From positions 276,934 to 340,933 of the forward strand of contig JAUIJL010000009.1 in assembly GCA_030431255.1 (NCBI GenBank): 64,000 nucleotides of DNA, in the 5' to 3' direction. Under the pieces are notes generated by a model that did no database searches, was not told where the DNA came from, and saw only the letters and a program-made list of their open reading frames with translations. Made by a program: the position numbers and the translations under genes. Shown here piece after piece: positions 1 through 9,481 of this stretch. The number at the start of each line of letters is the position of its first letter. Within the stretch, counting starts at the first letter, position 1. This DNA is from Thermoanaerobaculia bacterium (GTDB taxonomy: Bacteria > Acidobacteriota > Thermoanaerobaculia > Multivoradales > J023).

Positions 1-3000
1 ACGCCACCGGAGGTCCTTACAGCACCGTTTATTCCAGCACTGATTTGTCGGTAGCCGGCTTCGGTTCCGAGCCGGGTCGTATCTTCGGCGGCCAAAACGG
101 TATCGCCACAGTGACCGCCACTGTGGACGGATTTTCGGCGGAGGTCGTCGTTGAGGTGGATTCCTTTGCCCCCCAAGCCCTCTCCTCACTGCGGCTTCCC
201 GGATATTTGAACGCTCTCGATTTGCAGGGAGACCTGGCTTACATAGCCGCGGGCGGCGCCGGTTTGCACATTGTCGATGTGCAGAATCCCGCCGCGCCGG
301 TTCTTGTTTCCAGCTTGCGCTTGGGCGGCCTCAACACCAATGCGAATGGAATCGATGTCGAAGGCAGCTACTCCTACATCGCCGCGGGGGAGACGCTGCG
401 GGTGGTCGACATCATCGATCCCCAGCAGCCGGTTGAGGTGGTCGCCAGGTCGGTCACCAAGGCAACGGCCGTCTTGGTCGAGGGTGGCTTGGCCTACGTC
501 GGCGGCTCCTTTGGAGTGACCATTTTCGATCTCACGGATCCCACCTCACCCAGTCGAGTCGGCTCGGTGGCGACGGCTGATTTCGTCCGTGGCCTCGACC
601 TTGTGGGCTCGACCCTCTACGCCGCCGACACCGAGGGTGGTCTGCGAGTCATCGACGTCAGTGATCCTTCCGCACCCGCGGAATTGGGCTGGGCTCCAAC
701 TCGGTTTGCCGGCACCTCGCGGGCAGCGGACGTGGCGGTCCGCGGTTCCTACGCCTATGTCGCTGACGGGGCCGACGGTAGCTTGGGTGGCTTGCGCACT
801 CTGAACGTAGAGATTCCTACCGCACCGTTTCTGGTGTCATCGAGCAGCGATGCTTTCGGGCTCACTGCCTTGGCCCTGGATGGCCCCTTCGCCTTGGCCG
901 CCGATATCTTCTTCGTCAACTCGGTGCCAATTTTCCAAATCGAAGACCAACCGGCGGTATTCCAAGCATCCCTTCCTTTCGACGGATCTCCCAGTTTCAG
1001 AGATGACAACGGCCAAGATTTGGTGGTGCGCAACGACCTTGTCTTCATGGTTGGAAATAGAGGTGTCTTCACCGACAACCGTAGCTGGGGCAACGGAGCG
1101 CTTCACATCGGCCGCTATGTGGAGCTCCAAGACCTTGACGGCGTGGCACCGGAAGTGAGCATCACCTCGCCGGCGGACGGCGATGACTTCTTGGAACGGC
1201 GCTCGGTGACCGTGGAGGTAGCGGCGTCCGACGACGTTCGAGTCGCTCTGGTGGAGCTGTGGCTCGACGGCGCCAAGATTGCCGAGGATAGGTGGTCACC
1301 CTACAGCTTTGAAATTCAGCTTCCTTCCCAAGGACCGGATGCTCAGCTGGTCGCTCGGGCTGTCGACTTGGCGGGTGCTCAAACCGACTCCGTGCCGGTA
1401 AACCTCGACCTTCTTCCCGATACGGTGCCCACCGTTCGCTTACTCGCCCCGGGTCAAGCCTCTGAGCTGTATGAAGGAAGTGAGGTTTCCATTTTGGCCG
1501 ACGCCGGCGATGATATCGGCGTCGACTCGGTGGAGATCCTTGTAAATGGCAACCCGTTGGCCACCCTGAGCTCCGCACCCTATCTGGCCCAGCTGACGGT
1601 ACCGGCAGGGCCGTCGGTTGAAATATCGGCCACTGCCACGGACGGCGTGGCACAAACCGCCCAAGTGACCGAGACGTTCAGCGTATTGGCCGATCCTCCG
1701 CCGACGATTCGGATACTCGAGCCCACTGGCGATTCGCCATTAACAGGCGGCAGCCTTCTGACTTTCCAGGTAGCCGCCGCGGACAACTTCCCCCCAGCTC
1801 AAGTGGAGCTCGAAGTGGACGGAGCTACCCTCAGCCCGCTCGATGAGGAACCCTACCAATGGGCGACGACCATCCCCGTCTCGGGAGATTTCCTGATTAC
1901 AGCGACCGTTGAAGACACTCTCGGGCAGCGAGTCTCCGAATCGCTGACCCTTCAAACCCAACCCGATCCCTTGACCTCTGTGGCGGGCACGGTTGAGGAT
2001 TTGGCCGGCAACGGTATCGTGGCGATGGTCGAATGTGGGGGAGTGACAGGGAGCTCGTTGGCGGACGGAACCTTCCTGATCGCCAACGTACCCACCTTAG
2101 CATCTGTGGTGTCGTGCTCCGCCGAAGCCTTAGGAGCTACGGCTCTTTCCGCTCTCGTGCCGCCGGAACCGGCCGGCGTCACTCAGGTAGGCCCCATCCG
2201 CCTGGGAGGGAGGATTCAGTGGATAGTCGGTGGTACCAACCGCGCCGTGGTTGAAGACGGCCTCTATGCTCTAGATTCCGGCAACAACCGTTTGGTGGGT
2301 TGGAGCCAAGGCTTTTTGCCCAACCTCCGTGGTCTCGCCTTCGACGACACGGGGCGGCTGTGGGCGACCGATTTCCAAGCCGCCTATTTCGGTCAGCCGG
2401 CTCGAAGCGAGCTGATGGAGCTGAATCCCAACACCGGAGAAGCTCTGGCCACCGTCGGTCTGGTGCGCGAGCAAGTGAGCAACGATTTGGTGGGAATCTC
2501 AGATCTGGTCTGGGACGCCGCCAACGGCCGCATTCTAGCTCTGGAAACTGATGGTTTGGCGGGCGGCACTCGCATCTTTGTCATCGATCGGGCTACCGCT
2601 CAAGCTCAGGTGCTGGCTAGCACGACTCAATTCTTCGATGGCGGACTGACCATCGCCCCTGACGGCAAGCTTTACACCGTGCTGAGGCGTAGCTCGTTGG
2701 CATTGGAGATTCGCAGCGCCGACAGTGGAGCCTTGCTGGAAACCAGCTCGCTCGGGTCGGCCTCCGGTGGTGTGACGTCTTTGGATCTCGACGGCGAAGG
2801 CAACCTCTTGATGCTCTATCGTTCCCGGTTGTACAGCATTTCCGAAGATCCGTGGCAAATCACCCTGCTGCCAACTCCCGATCCGTTGGGTGGCGAAGGG
2901 AGTTTCTCCGCCCTGCTCGGCTGGGTTCCGGACTTCGCTCCCGTCACGGCAACCGTCACGGGGCTTGTGGTGGATAGTTTCGGTAGCCCGGTGGCCGGCG

Positions 3001-3206
3001 CCGACGCCCTTTACTTTGGTTCCACCGCCACCACCGGGGTCGACGGTCGATTCACTTTGCCGAATCTGCTCTTGGTCACCGAGGAATTCCGAATCTTTGC
3101 CACCAGCTTTGGAAATATAGGTATTTCTGCACCGGCAATGACCGGCAGCGGCACCATCGATGTGGGGACTATTCAGCTGTCATCCGGTGGCGGTGGCGGC
3201 GGTTAG
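1..3206 (+). CDS. Secreted surface protein with LVIVD propeller and Ig-like domains (5' partial)
   Basis: The reading frame is open from the first bases of the window, so the true start lies upstream. The TTG at 45 is only the first start-like codon. The visible part (about 1065 residues) begins with the end of an Ig-like domain. A run of LVIVD-type beta-propeller repeats follows, each carrying a 'YxAxGxxGLxxVDVxxPxxP' pattern. Next come three Ig-like modules, each opening with a 'P-x-V-x-I-x-x-P' strand and a 'VELWLDG'-like core. A carboxypeptidase-regulatory-like fold, an SMP-30/NHL-like propeller and a second regulatory-like fold complete the protein, which ends in a Gly-rich tail. There are no enzyme motifs. 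The architecture suggests an exported cell-surface or matrix protein. Substrate and partner are unknown. A strong hairpin follows the stop. Confidence 0.85.
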   Translation, partial: ATGGPYSTVYSSTDLSVAGFGSEPGRIFGGQNGIATVTATVDGFSAEVVVEVDSFAPQALSSLRLPGYLNALDLQGDLAYIAAGGAGLHIVDVQNPAAPVLVSSLRLGGLNTNANGIDVEGSYSYIAAGETLRVVDIIDPQQPVEVVARSVTKATAVLVEGGLAYVGGSFGVTIFDLTDPTSPSRVGSVATADFVRGLDLVGSTLYAADTEGGLRVIDVSDPSAPAELGWAPTRFAGTSRAADVAVRGSYAYVADGADGSLGGLRTLNVEIPTAPFLVSSSSDAFGLTALALDGPFALAADIFFVNSVPIFQIEDQPAVFQASLPFDGSPSFRDDNGQDLVVRNDLVFMVGNRGVFTDNRSWGNGALHIGRYVELQDLDGVAPEVSITSPADGDDFLERRSVTVEVAASDDVRVALVELWLDGAKIAEDRWSPYSFEIQLPSQGPDAQLVARAVDLAGAQTDSVPVNLDLLPDTVPTVRLLAPGQASELYEGSEVSILADAGDDIGVDSVEILVNGNPLATLSSAPYLAQLTVPAGPSVEISATATDGVAQTAQVTETFSVLADPPPTIRILEPTGDSPLTGGSLLTFQVAAADNFPPAQVELEVDGATLSPLDEEPYQWATTIPVSGDFLITATVEDTLGQRVSESLTLQTQPDPLTSVAGTVEDLAGNGIVAMVECGGVTGSSLADGTFLIANVPTLASVVSCSAEALGATALSALVPPEPAGVTQVGPIRLGGRIQWIVGGTNRAVVEDGLYALDSGNNRLVGWSQGFLPNLRGLAFDDTGRLWATDFQAAYFGQPARSELMELNPNTGEALATVGLVREQVSNDLVGISDLVWDAANGRILALETDGLAGGTRIFVIDRATAQAQVLASTTQFFDGGLTIAPDGKLYTVLRRSSLALEIRSADSGALLETSSLGSASGGVTSLDLDGEGNLLMLYRSRLYSISEDPWQITLLPTPDPLGGEGSFSALLGWVPDFAPVTATVTGLVVDSFGSPVAGADALYFGSTATTGVDGRFTLPNLLLVTEEFRIFATSFGNIGISAPAMTGSGTIDVGTIQLSSGGGGGG

Positions 3207-3297
3207 CTCGGTGACTGAGCCAACACCGGCATGAAGGGCGGGCACACCCATTTACGAATGCTGACCGCCGACGGCTCGCCCCGCTTGGTCAAGAAGT

Positions 3298-3328
3298 GCC
3301 GATCGCTGATGGCGATCGGCGCATCTTT
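3298..3328 (+). terminator. Hairpin after the LVIVD surface protein gene
   Basis: A perfect 9-bp stem (GCCGATCGC / GCGATCGGC, 3298-3306 with 3312-3320) encloses a 5-nt loop. A short T-rich stretch (ATCTTTAT) follows. It lies 92 nt downstream of the stop and could serve as an intrinsic terminator. The U-tract is weak, so Rho-independent activity is uncertain. Confidence 0.5.
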
Positions 3329-3386
3329 ATAGGGCTTTGATCCCAAACAATTCTAGTTTGGGCCGGAACCAAGCTCGGGCGAGGAA

Positions 3387-4049
3387 TTACTCGCGGACCA
3401 CCTCAGCGCCTTGGATCTGCCCGCCCACGGAGGAGCCGTCGCGCAGGATGACGCGCACTTTGCGATCTTCGTCCTCGACGCGGATATCGCCGGAGACGGT
3501 GGAGCCGCCCCGCAACTCGATGTCGAGGGTGCCGCGCCAGTTGTTCTTGCCGCGACCCTTCGTGGCCGGCACGACGATGCTGCCGCGCACGAGGGCGCCT
3601 TGATCTAGCTTGATGTCGCCGTTGACGGTTTCGAGGTCGCGGTCGACGGTGGCGCCGTTGAGGTGGATGCTGCCGTTGACGGTTTCGACGTTGCCGGAAA
3701 TCGACGTTTGCCGGCCGATGCGCAGGGTGCCGTTGACCGTGCCGACGTCGCCGTCGATGGTCGCGCGCTCACCGACCCGTACGGCGCCGTTGACCGAGGA
3801 GAGGTTGCGGGTTTGGGCGCCGTCGTCGATCGACAGGCTGCCGTTGACGGTTTCGGCGTCTCCCTGGAGCACGGCATCGGCACCGACGTGCACGCTGCCG
3901 TTCACGCTGCTGACGCCTTCGCTCAAAGTCTCGCCGGCGGCGACTTTTACGGATTTATTGACCGACGAGCGGGCTTCCGCGGCGGAGCCGATCAACAAGA
4001 GGGCGGTCGCGACTACACATATCTTCGAGAAAGCTAGGGTCTGGCGCAT
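3387..4049 (-). CDS. Secreted repeat protein with VNG turns, bactofilin/DUF4097-like solenoid
   Basis: This 220-aa protein has a clear signal peptide (residues 1-26, ending A-E-A-R). The rest is almost entirely a repetitive beta-solenoid of about 17-residue units. Each unit carries a Val-Asn-Gly turn (SSVNGSV, ETVNGSL, SSVNGAV, GTVNGTL, ETVNGSI, ETVNGDI). The periodicity resembles polymer-forming bactofilin-type domains and DUF4097-like putative adhesins. The last 50 residues depart from the repeat but keep Gly-rich turns. A Shine-Dalgarno AGGAG lies 8 nt before the ATG. The protein is probably periplasmic or cell-surface. Its function is unknown; a scaffold or adhesin role is inferred from the fold only. 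Confidence 0.8.
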   Translation of the reverse strand: MRQTLAFSKICVVATALLLIGSAAEARSSVNKSVKVAAGETLSEGVSSVNGSVHVGADAVLQGDAETVNGSLSIDDGAQTRNLSSVNGAVRVGERATIDGDVGTVNGTLRIGRQTSISGNVETVNGSIHLNGATVDRDLETVNGDIKLDQGALVRGSIVVPATKGRGKNNWRGTLDIELRGGSTVSGDIRVEDEDRKVRVILRDGSSVGGQIQGAEVVRE

Positions 4050-4199
4050 GGGGTCGTCTCCTGGTCAGGCCGAGCATAGGTCGGCGAATGTTCGTGTCTC
4101 GGTCTTGAGACGACGCTCGACGGGAGAAGGTTTGAATCCAGCACGAGAATTCACAAGAGCTCTTGGAGTCCGCCGAGGCTACCTCACCTTGAATCGCCG

Positions 4200-7091
4200 T
4201 CAATCCCTGGGCGGATTTCCGATCGCTACGGTAGTAATGGCTCGGGGCGCCGAAATGCCGGTCAGACCGGAGGTCGTAGCACCATCGGTGATAGGCGCTT
4301 CCAGAGCCGTGACGACGCGGACGGGTTTCCCTTCGAGAGCCGACGCCAGCTTTAATTGAACGTTCTGTTCGGTATTGGTCGGCTGATAAATCCGCAGGAT
4401 CAGCTCCTCAGGGTTCGCGGTACCGTCTTTTGCGGCGGTCAGCATCGCTGACGCAGGTTGGACGACCGAGGCGAGCGAGAACGTGGTCGGATACGAGCCC
4501 TGCTGCGATTGCACGAGCCGGCCGATGAGCGGCGTGTTGTATTGGCGCGCCTCTTGTAGAAGCGTTCCGGACGACGCTGCTTGGTTGCCCTGAGGAAGGT
4601 CGCCGGGAATGCGGAATGCGTAAGAAACGCTGTAAACGCCGTCGTCGCTACCCGTAGCGCCGGCGTTGCAATCGCCACTCGTATTTCGCAAAACCACGCC
4701 AAGGAGAGTCTTGTCGTCGACGGCCCAAGCGACAGGGACTCCAGGCGTGACCGGATCCGTCACCGGGCGGGTCAGCCCGTGGTAAACAGCCCCTAAGTTG
4801 TTACCGCCAACCTGGGGGACGACGAAATCGTGGGTGGCCTGGAAGATCGAGTTGAAACCCGTGGCGCCCGTTCGATAGTCCTTGGTGGGCTTGTAATCCC
4901 AATGATACGGCGTACCGTGGACCATGGTGTCTATGGCATCGGAGAAAGGAAATCCGACCGTGACGGTGGTATTGGAGGGGGCAGAGCCGGTAGTCGTCAT
5001 GCGCAGCAACGGCTCGCCGGCCTGAAGCGTATATTGTTTTGTAAATGTTTCGGAATTGTAGGAAACCCGCGTGGTGATCCGGATTCGGAGATCCTCTTGC
5101 TCAACCTCCACCTCAGAAACAGGATCTTGCGAGTCGGTGCTCACCTCGAATTCTTGATTGCATTCGTATCCGAAACCATAGATGTCGCCCCAGTCCGTAT
5201 AGAAATCTAGATCGTTGGCGGGCTGGTTGAACATCTCGACCATCGGTGTCTCGAGATCGACCAGGGAGCTGATGCTCCAGTTGGACTCCTTGGTGATCGT
5301 CGCCCTGAGATATTTGTTCGTGAGCACAATCGTCGTCGGCTGGTTCTGGTTCGGCAGTAGCTCGACGCTCACGTCCCCGAGATCGGAGCAGCTCTGGTCG
5401 AGCGGTTGAACCTGGTAGCCGAGGCTGGGGGCGTCGGCACAGATGACCTGCTTCTGAGCACCGTCACCGACCTCGACCAGCCCTTGGCGGCTCAGTCCAA
5501 GTGAGTTGAAGACCACAACCGACGGCTCGCTGACCGAGACTTGGCTGGTGATCGCGGAGATGGCTGAAGACAAGGCGCTCTGAGCGTCGAGGAGAGTGTT
5601 CTTCAGCAGCGCAAGCTGCTCTTTCCCCTCGAACGAGGTGTCGTTGAAGACAGAATCGATCGCAGTACCCGTGATGTAGTCGTGATGGGTGCTGGGCACC
5701 AGATCGTTCCAGATCTCAAAAAGGGAAGCCGCAACCGCACCATCATCTCCGGAATCATCGTCAACGGTGCCGGAAACGGCGGTAAAAGTCTCAGCCGCGA
5801 GCAGCGTGCGGGTCGTTTGATGGTGAAGGCCCTTAAGACCCGTCCGGCTGGCGTAGAAACCCATCCAATATGGTGTCGGCTCGAACGGACGATCGACGTC
5901 GTGGAAGCTCCGGGTCGCGAGCGTCTCGGCCGAGCTCTGCTCAACGTGCCGGCTGACCAACTGGACGTAGTCGTTGAAGGTGCCCACCATCGCGGCAATG
6001 CCGTTGGGCGGATGACCTTTGTCGCTGGTATTCCAAGCGTCGACGATCTGCAGCAAGTCGGGCGTTTCGTCACCGGTACCGACCGGCATAATAAAATCTC
6101 CGCTCACCGGCACATAGACAAACGGTGTCGGCGACACCGGTTGGTTGTTGCCGATAAAGCCTTCGATCTGCGGGTTGCCCTGATCGCGTTGTTGTTGGTT
6201 GGTGCACAACGCCTGATCCTCCGGGGTGGTGTAGAGCGATCCTCCAGTCGCGACCTTATTACCTTGACCATAATGGTCCTGCATCCAGTGGGACAGGATT
6301 TGGGAGCCATCGTTGGCCTGCCAGAAGAAATCCACTCCACCCGGGTCGCCGGGGATCTTGCCCAACAACCGAGTGGCGGTCGAGGTCTCACGATCTCCAT
6401 CTTGACCGAACCCGTCGCAAGCACCCGGGACACGTGCAAAGCCGACCCCTTCGGCCCCCATCGCTTGCAACATGGTAGGCAGCTGCGAGTCGTGACCGAA
6501 ATCGTCGGGAAGCCAGATCTGGCCGGTCCAATCTAGGCCGACACTGGCCATCCAGGTCTTACCGACAAGATAGTTGCGCAGAAAAGTCTCTCCGTGTGGC
6601 AAGAGGTTGTCGGGCGAGGTGATTCCGCCACCGACGATGCGCAGCCCGCCGCTGTTTTTCATCCTCTCAAATGAATCGGGCAACGAATCGGCAAAATGAC
6701 GTAGAAAGGCCATTTCGCACACTGAGTAGCGATAGCGATCAGAAGCCGTGAGCAGCTGCTCAGCCGAGGAAAAAATGCAACTAGTCGGTTTAGGCGCGTT
6801 ACAAGATGCAGTTGTTTGATCGCAGCTGATCCCACCACAACCGAAGTAGCTCTGGTTGACGATCGGCGACGAGCCGTCTGCCATGGTGGGGAACCAGTTC
6901 TGCCAGTCCCAATCCAGGTGCCCCGCCTGGCTCAAGATCAAGATCCCATTGCAATGGCCATCTGCAATGCCGAGCTCTTTGCAAGTCTTCTGCAGCGGAT
7001 CCCCAGCCGGAGCGGGGGCGTCTCCGCCCGGCTCGCATCCGGCCGTCAGCAGGAATACCAAAAATATAAAAGCCGAAGCTACATGTTTCAC
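4200..7091 (-). CDS. GH38-type alpha-mannosidase-like lipoprotein
   Basis: The 963-aa product starts at a GTG preceded by a perfect AGGAGG with 7-nt spacing. It has a lipoprotein signal with lipobox LTAGC (Cys19). Motifs match glycoside hydrolase family 38. GHLDWDW (His58, Asp60) matches the first zinc-binding motif, and DDFGH around 196-200 matches the nucleophile motif DPFGH, with Asp196 as candidate nucleophile and zinc ligand. HHDYITGT (469-476) matches the family's HHD-x-x-TGT motif. All expected zinc ligands are therefore visible. GH38 enzymes hydrolyse alpha-mannosidic bonds. The lipoprotein signal places this one at the periplasm or outer surface, suggesting mannose-containing external glycans. 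It appears monocistronic and is divergent from the aldolase gene. Confidence 0.85.
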   Translation of the reverse strand: MKHVASAFIFLVFLLTAGCEPGGDAPAPAGDPLQKTCKELGIADGHCNGILILSQAGHLDWDWQNWFPTMADGSSPIVNQSYFGCGGISCDQTTASCNAPKPTSCIFSSAEQLLTASDRYRYSVCEMAFLRHFADSLPDSFERMKNSGGLRIVGGGITSPDNLLPHGETFLRNYLVGKTWMASVGLDWTGQIWLPDDFGHDSQLPTMLQAMGAEGVGFARVPGACDGFGQDGDRETSTATRLLGKIPGDPGGVDFFWQANDGSQILSHWMQDHYGQGNKVATGGSLYTTPEDQALCTNQQQRDQGNPQIEGFIGNNQPVSPTPFVYVPVSGDFIMPVGTGDETPDLLQIVDAWNTSDKGHPPNGIAAMVGTFNDYVQLVSRHVEQSSAETLATRSFHDVDRPFEPTPYWMGFYASRTGLKGLHHQTTRTLLAAETFTAVSGTVDDDSGDDGAVAASLFEIWNDLVPSTHHDYITGTAIDSVFNDTSFEGKEQLALLKNTLLDAQSALSSAISAITSQVSVSEPSVVVFNSLGLSRQGLVEVGDGAQKQVICADAPSLGYQVQPLDQSCSDLGDVSVELLPNQNQPTTIVLTNKYLRATITKESNWSISSLVDLETPMVEMFNQPANDLDFYTDWGDIYGFGYECNQEFEVSTDSQDPVSEVEVEQEDLRIRITTRVSYNSETFTKQYTLQAGEPLLRMTTTGSAPSNTTVTVGFPFSDAIDTMVHGTPYHWDYKPTKDYRTGATGFNSIFQATHDFVVPQVGGNNLGAVYHGLTRPVTDPVTPGVPVAWAVDDKTLLGVVLRNTSGDCNAGATGSDDGVYSVSYAFRIPGDLPQGNQAASSGTLLQEARQYNTPLIGRLVQSQQGSYPTTFSLASVVQPASAMLTAAKDGTANPEELILRIYQPTNTEQNVQLKLASALEGKPVRVVTALEAPITDGATTSGLTGISAPRAITTVAIGNPPRD

Positions 7092-7430
7092 GAAGTGACC
7101 TCCTCATTGCTCGATTCGTTTTACCGACAGGTCGCCGCAAGCAAGAATAGCCGGCCGAGTATTCGACTCGTGTGGCCTCGGCACGCATGATCAGACCTCC
7201 CATTCGCTCTTCGGAAGGACTCAGCCGCTACCCAACGCTCAATCCTCCCCCGATCATCGACTTGAGCCCGATGAGATTCGGATGGCTTTTAGAACAAATT
7301 TGATGAATTGCTGCGCTCAATGATACACCACAGCGCCCACGCCATCGATGGCTCAAAATCCAAGAAATCACCATGACGCGGGGTTGCACCGACCGGCGGG
7401 CTGCCGTAGCCTCCGGCCCGGAGGACTCAT
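7092..7430. other. Divergent intergenic region between mannosidase and aldolase genes
   Basis: This 339-bp stretch has no credible gene. It carries the two ribosome binding sites: AGGAGG for the minus-strand mannosidase, and GGAGGA 5 nt before the plus-strand ATG. There is a small 6-bp inverted repeat (TCATCG / CGATGA, 7254-7274) with a 9-nt spacer. Promoters for both flanking genes must lie here, but I see no confident -35/-10 pair. Confidence 0.5.
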
Positions 7431-9431
7431 ATGCAAAGTCGTTGGAATGAAAAGCAGGCGAAAGCGCTTGGAGATGACCCGCTCGCCTTGCGGGTTTATA
7501 CCTCCCGCCTGATGGGCAATGACCCGTTCTTGGTGATGCACGGCGGTGGCAATACCTCGGTGAAGGTGACCGACACGGATTTCTTCGGCGATCCCGTGGA
7601 CATCCTCTACGTCAAGGGCAGCGGCTGGGATTTGGCGACCATCGAGCCCCAGGGATTCGCGCCGGTTCGATTGGACGTGTTGAAGCGGCTGGCGACCTTC
7701 GAGACCCTGGCCGACTCGGACATGGTTCGGGTGCAAAAGAGCGCCATGCTCGACCCGTCTGCTCCCGGCCCGTCGGTGGAGGCGATCCTGCACGGCATTC
7801 TGCCCTTCCGATTCGTCGACCACACCCACGCCGACGCGGTGGTGGCGCTCAGCAACACCCCCGACGGCGAGGCTCGGATTCGCGAGCTTTACGGCGACTC
7901 GGTGTTGATCGTGCCGTACATCATGCCCGGCTTCGTGCTCGCCCGATACATCTACGAAATGACCCGCGACCTGACCGCGGACGATTGGAAGCGGGTCGAC
8001 GGCATGGTGCTGATGAGCCACGGCGTGTTCACTTTTCACGACGACGGCCGCAAGAGCTACGAGCGCATGATCGAAATGGTGGATGCCGCTGAGAAGCGCT
8101 TGCAGGCCGGCGGCGCTTGGTCCGCACCCCGGATCGCCGACGACAAGGCACCGAGCTTCGATCCAGCGACCCTGGCGGCGATCCGCAAACAAGTGGGTGA
8201 GCTAAGGGGATTTCCCGTCCACGCTCGCCTCGACGATTCCGCCGAGGCCCGGGGATTTGTCGACCGATCGGACGCTGCCGACATCGCGACGCGGGGTCCG
8301 CTGACCCCGGATCACGTGATCCGCACCAAGCGGGTGCCGGTGATCTTGGACGGCTCGTCGCCTGCCTTGGATGCCTACGCCGAGAGCTATCAGTCCTATT
8401 TCGATGACCACAACGACGGCACCTTGAGCCGCCTCGATCCGGCTCCCCGCTGGGGTCTGTGGAAGGATGGGCGGGAGGCATACGGAACCTTGGCCTTCGG
8501 GCGATCGATCAAAGAAACCCAGATCATCTCCGACATCGTGGGGCACACCCGTCGGGCCATCCAATGGGCGGAGCACCTCGGTGGTTGGACGGCCCTGCCT
8601 GCCAGAGACATCTTCGAGGTGGAATATTGGGAGCTGGAGCAGCTCAAGCTGAAAAAGGCCGGCAGCGTGCCCGCGCTCCAGGGCAAAGTCGCCTGGGTGA
8701 CCGGCGCCGCCTCGGGCATCGGCAAGGCGGTCACCGAGATGCTGTTGGAGCGAGGCGCCGCGGTGGTGGGTTTGGATTTAGACCCCGCCATCGAGAGCCT
8801 CGGTGACTCGAATCCGGCGGCTTTGGGTTTGGTCTGTGACGTCACCCAATCGCAGGCTTTGGAAGATGCCCTGGCCCGAACCGTGAAGCGCTTCGGTGGG
8901 CTCGACATCTTGGTGTCCAACGCCGGGATTTTTCCCGCCGGCGCGACGATCGAGGATCTCGACGACGAAGCCTGGGATCGGTCCATGGAGATCAATCTGA
9001 CGTCCCACCGGCGAGCCCTGAAGACGACCATTCCCGTGTTGCGCCACGGTTTCGACCCGTCGGTGGTGATCGTCGGCTCGAAGAATGTGCCGGCTCCCGG
9101 CCCCGGTGCCGCCGCCTACTCCGCAGCCAAGGCCGGGCTGACCCAGCTGGCTCGGGTCGCCGCTCTAGAGCTCGGCACCGACGGCATTCGGGTGAACGTG
9201 CTGCACCCCAACGGCGTTTTCGACACCGCCCTGTGGACCGACGAGGTGCTCGCCGCCCGGGCGGAGAAATACGGCGTTACTGTGGAGCAATACAAAACCA
9301 ACAACGTTTTGGGCACGGAAGTCAGCTCGAAAGACGTCGCGAAGGCGGTCTGCGCCTTGGCGGATCGGGATTTCGCGGCCACGACGGGCGCTCAAATTCC
9401 GGTCGACGGCGGCAATGACCGCGTGATCTAA
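7431..9431 (+). CDS. Bifunctional class II aldolase / short-chain dehydrogenase (RhaD-type fusion)
   Basis: This 666-aa two-domain enzyme has GGAGGA 5 nt before the ATG. Residues 1-390 are a class II aldolase/adducin domain, with HGGGNTSVK (37-45), KGSGWDL (62-68) and the His cluster DHTHAD (130-135) that binds the divalent metal. Residues 415-666 are a complete short-chain dehydrogenase, with TGAASGIG (424-431) for the dinucleotide, a SNAG motif (496-499) and the catalytic Tyr563-x3-Lys567 with Ser550. This domain order and length match the bifunctional rhamnulose-1-phosphate aldolase/lactaldehyde dehydrogenase family of sugar catabolism. The substrate cannot be fixed, because no rhamnose isomerase, kinase or transporter is nearby. 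Threonine synthase follows after 50 nt. Confidence 0.88.
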   Translation: MQSRWNEKQAKALGDDPLALRVYTSRLMGNDPFLVMHGGGNTSVKVTDTDFFGDPVDILYVKGSGWDLATIEPQGFAPVRLDVLKRLATFETLADSDMVRVQKSAMLDPSAPGPSVEAILHGILPFRFVDHTHADAVVALSNTPDGEARIRELYGDSVLIVPYIMPGFVLARYIYEMTRDLTADDWKRVDGMVLMSHGVFTFHDDGRKSYERMIEMVDAAEKRLQAGGAWSAPRIADDKAPSFDPATLAAIRKQVGELRGFPVHARLDDSAEARGFVDRSDAADIATRGPLTPDHVIRTKRVPVILDGSSPALDAYAESYQSYFDDHNDGTLSRLDPAPRWGLWKDGREAYGTLAFGRSIKETQIISDIVGHTRRAIQWAEHLGGWTALPARDIFEVEYWELEQLKLKKAGSVPALQGKVAWVTGAASGIGKAVTEMLLERGAAVVGLDLDPAIESLGDSNPAALGLVCDVTQSQALEDALARTVKRFGGLDILVSNAGIFPAGATIEDLDDEAWDRSMEINLTSHRRALKTTIPVLRHGFDPSVVIVGSKNVPAPGPGAAAYSAAKAGLTQLARVAALELGTDGIRVNVLHPNGVFDTALWTDEVLAARAEKYGVTVEQYKTNNVLGTEVSSKDVAKAVCALADRDFAATTGAQIPVDGGNDRVI

Positions 9432-9481
9432 ACCTAGCGCCTCCCCTCTGCAACCTAACCTTGGAACCCGGTGAGATCCCC

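Noticed and set aside
7254..7274. A 6-bp inverted repeat in the mannosidase/aldolase spacer.
   Set aside because: Arms are short and the spacer long; such pairs are common by chance.
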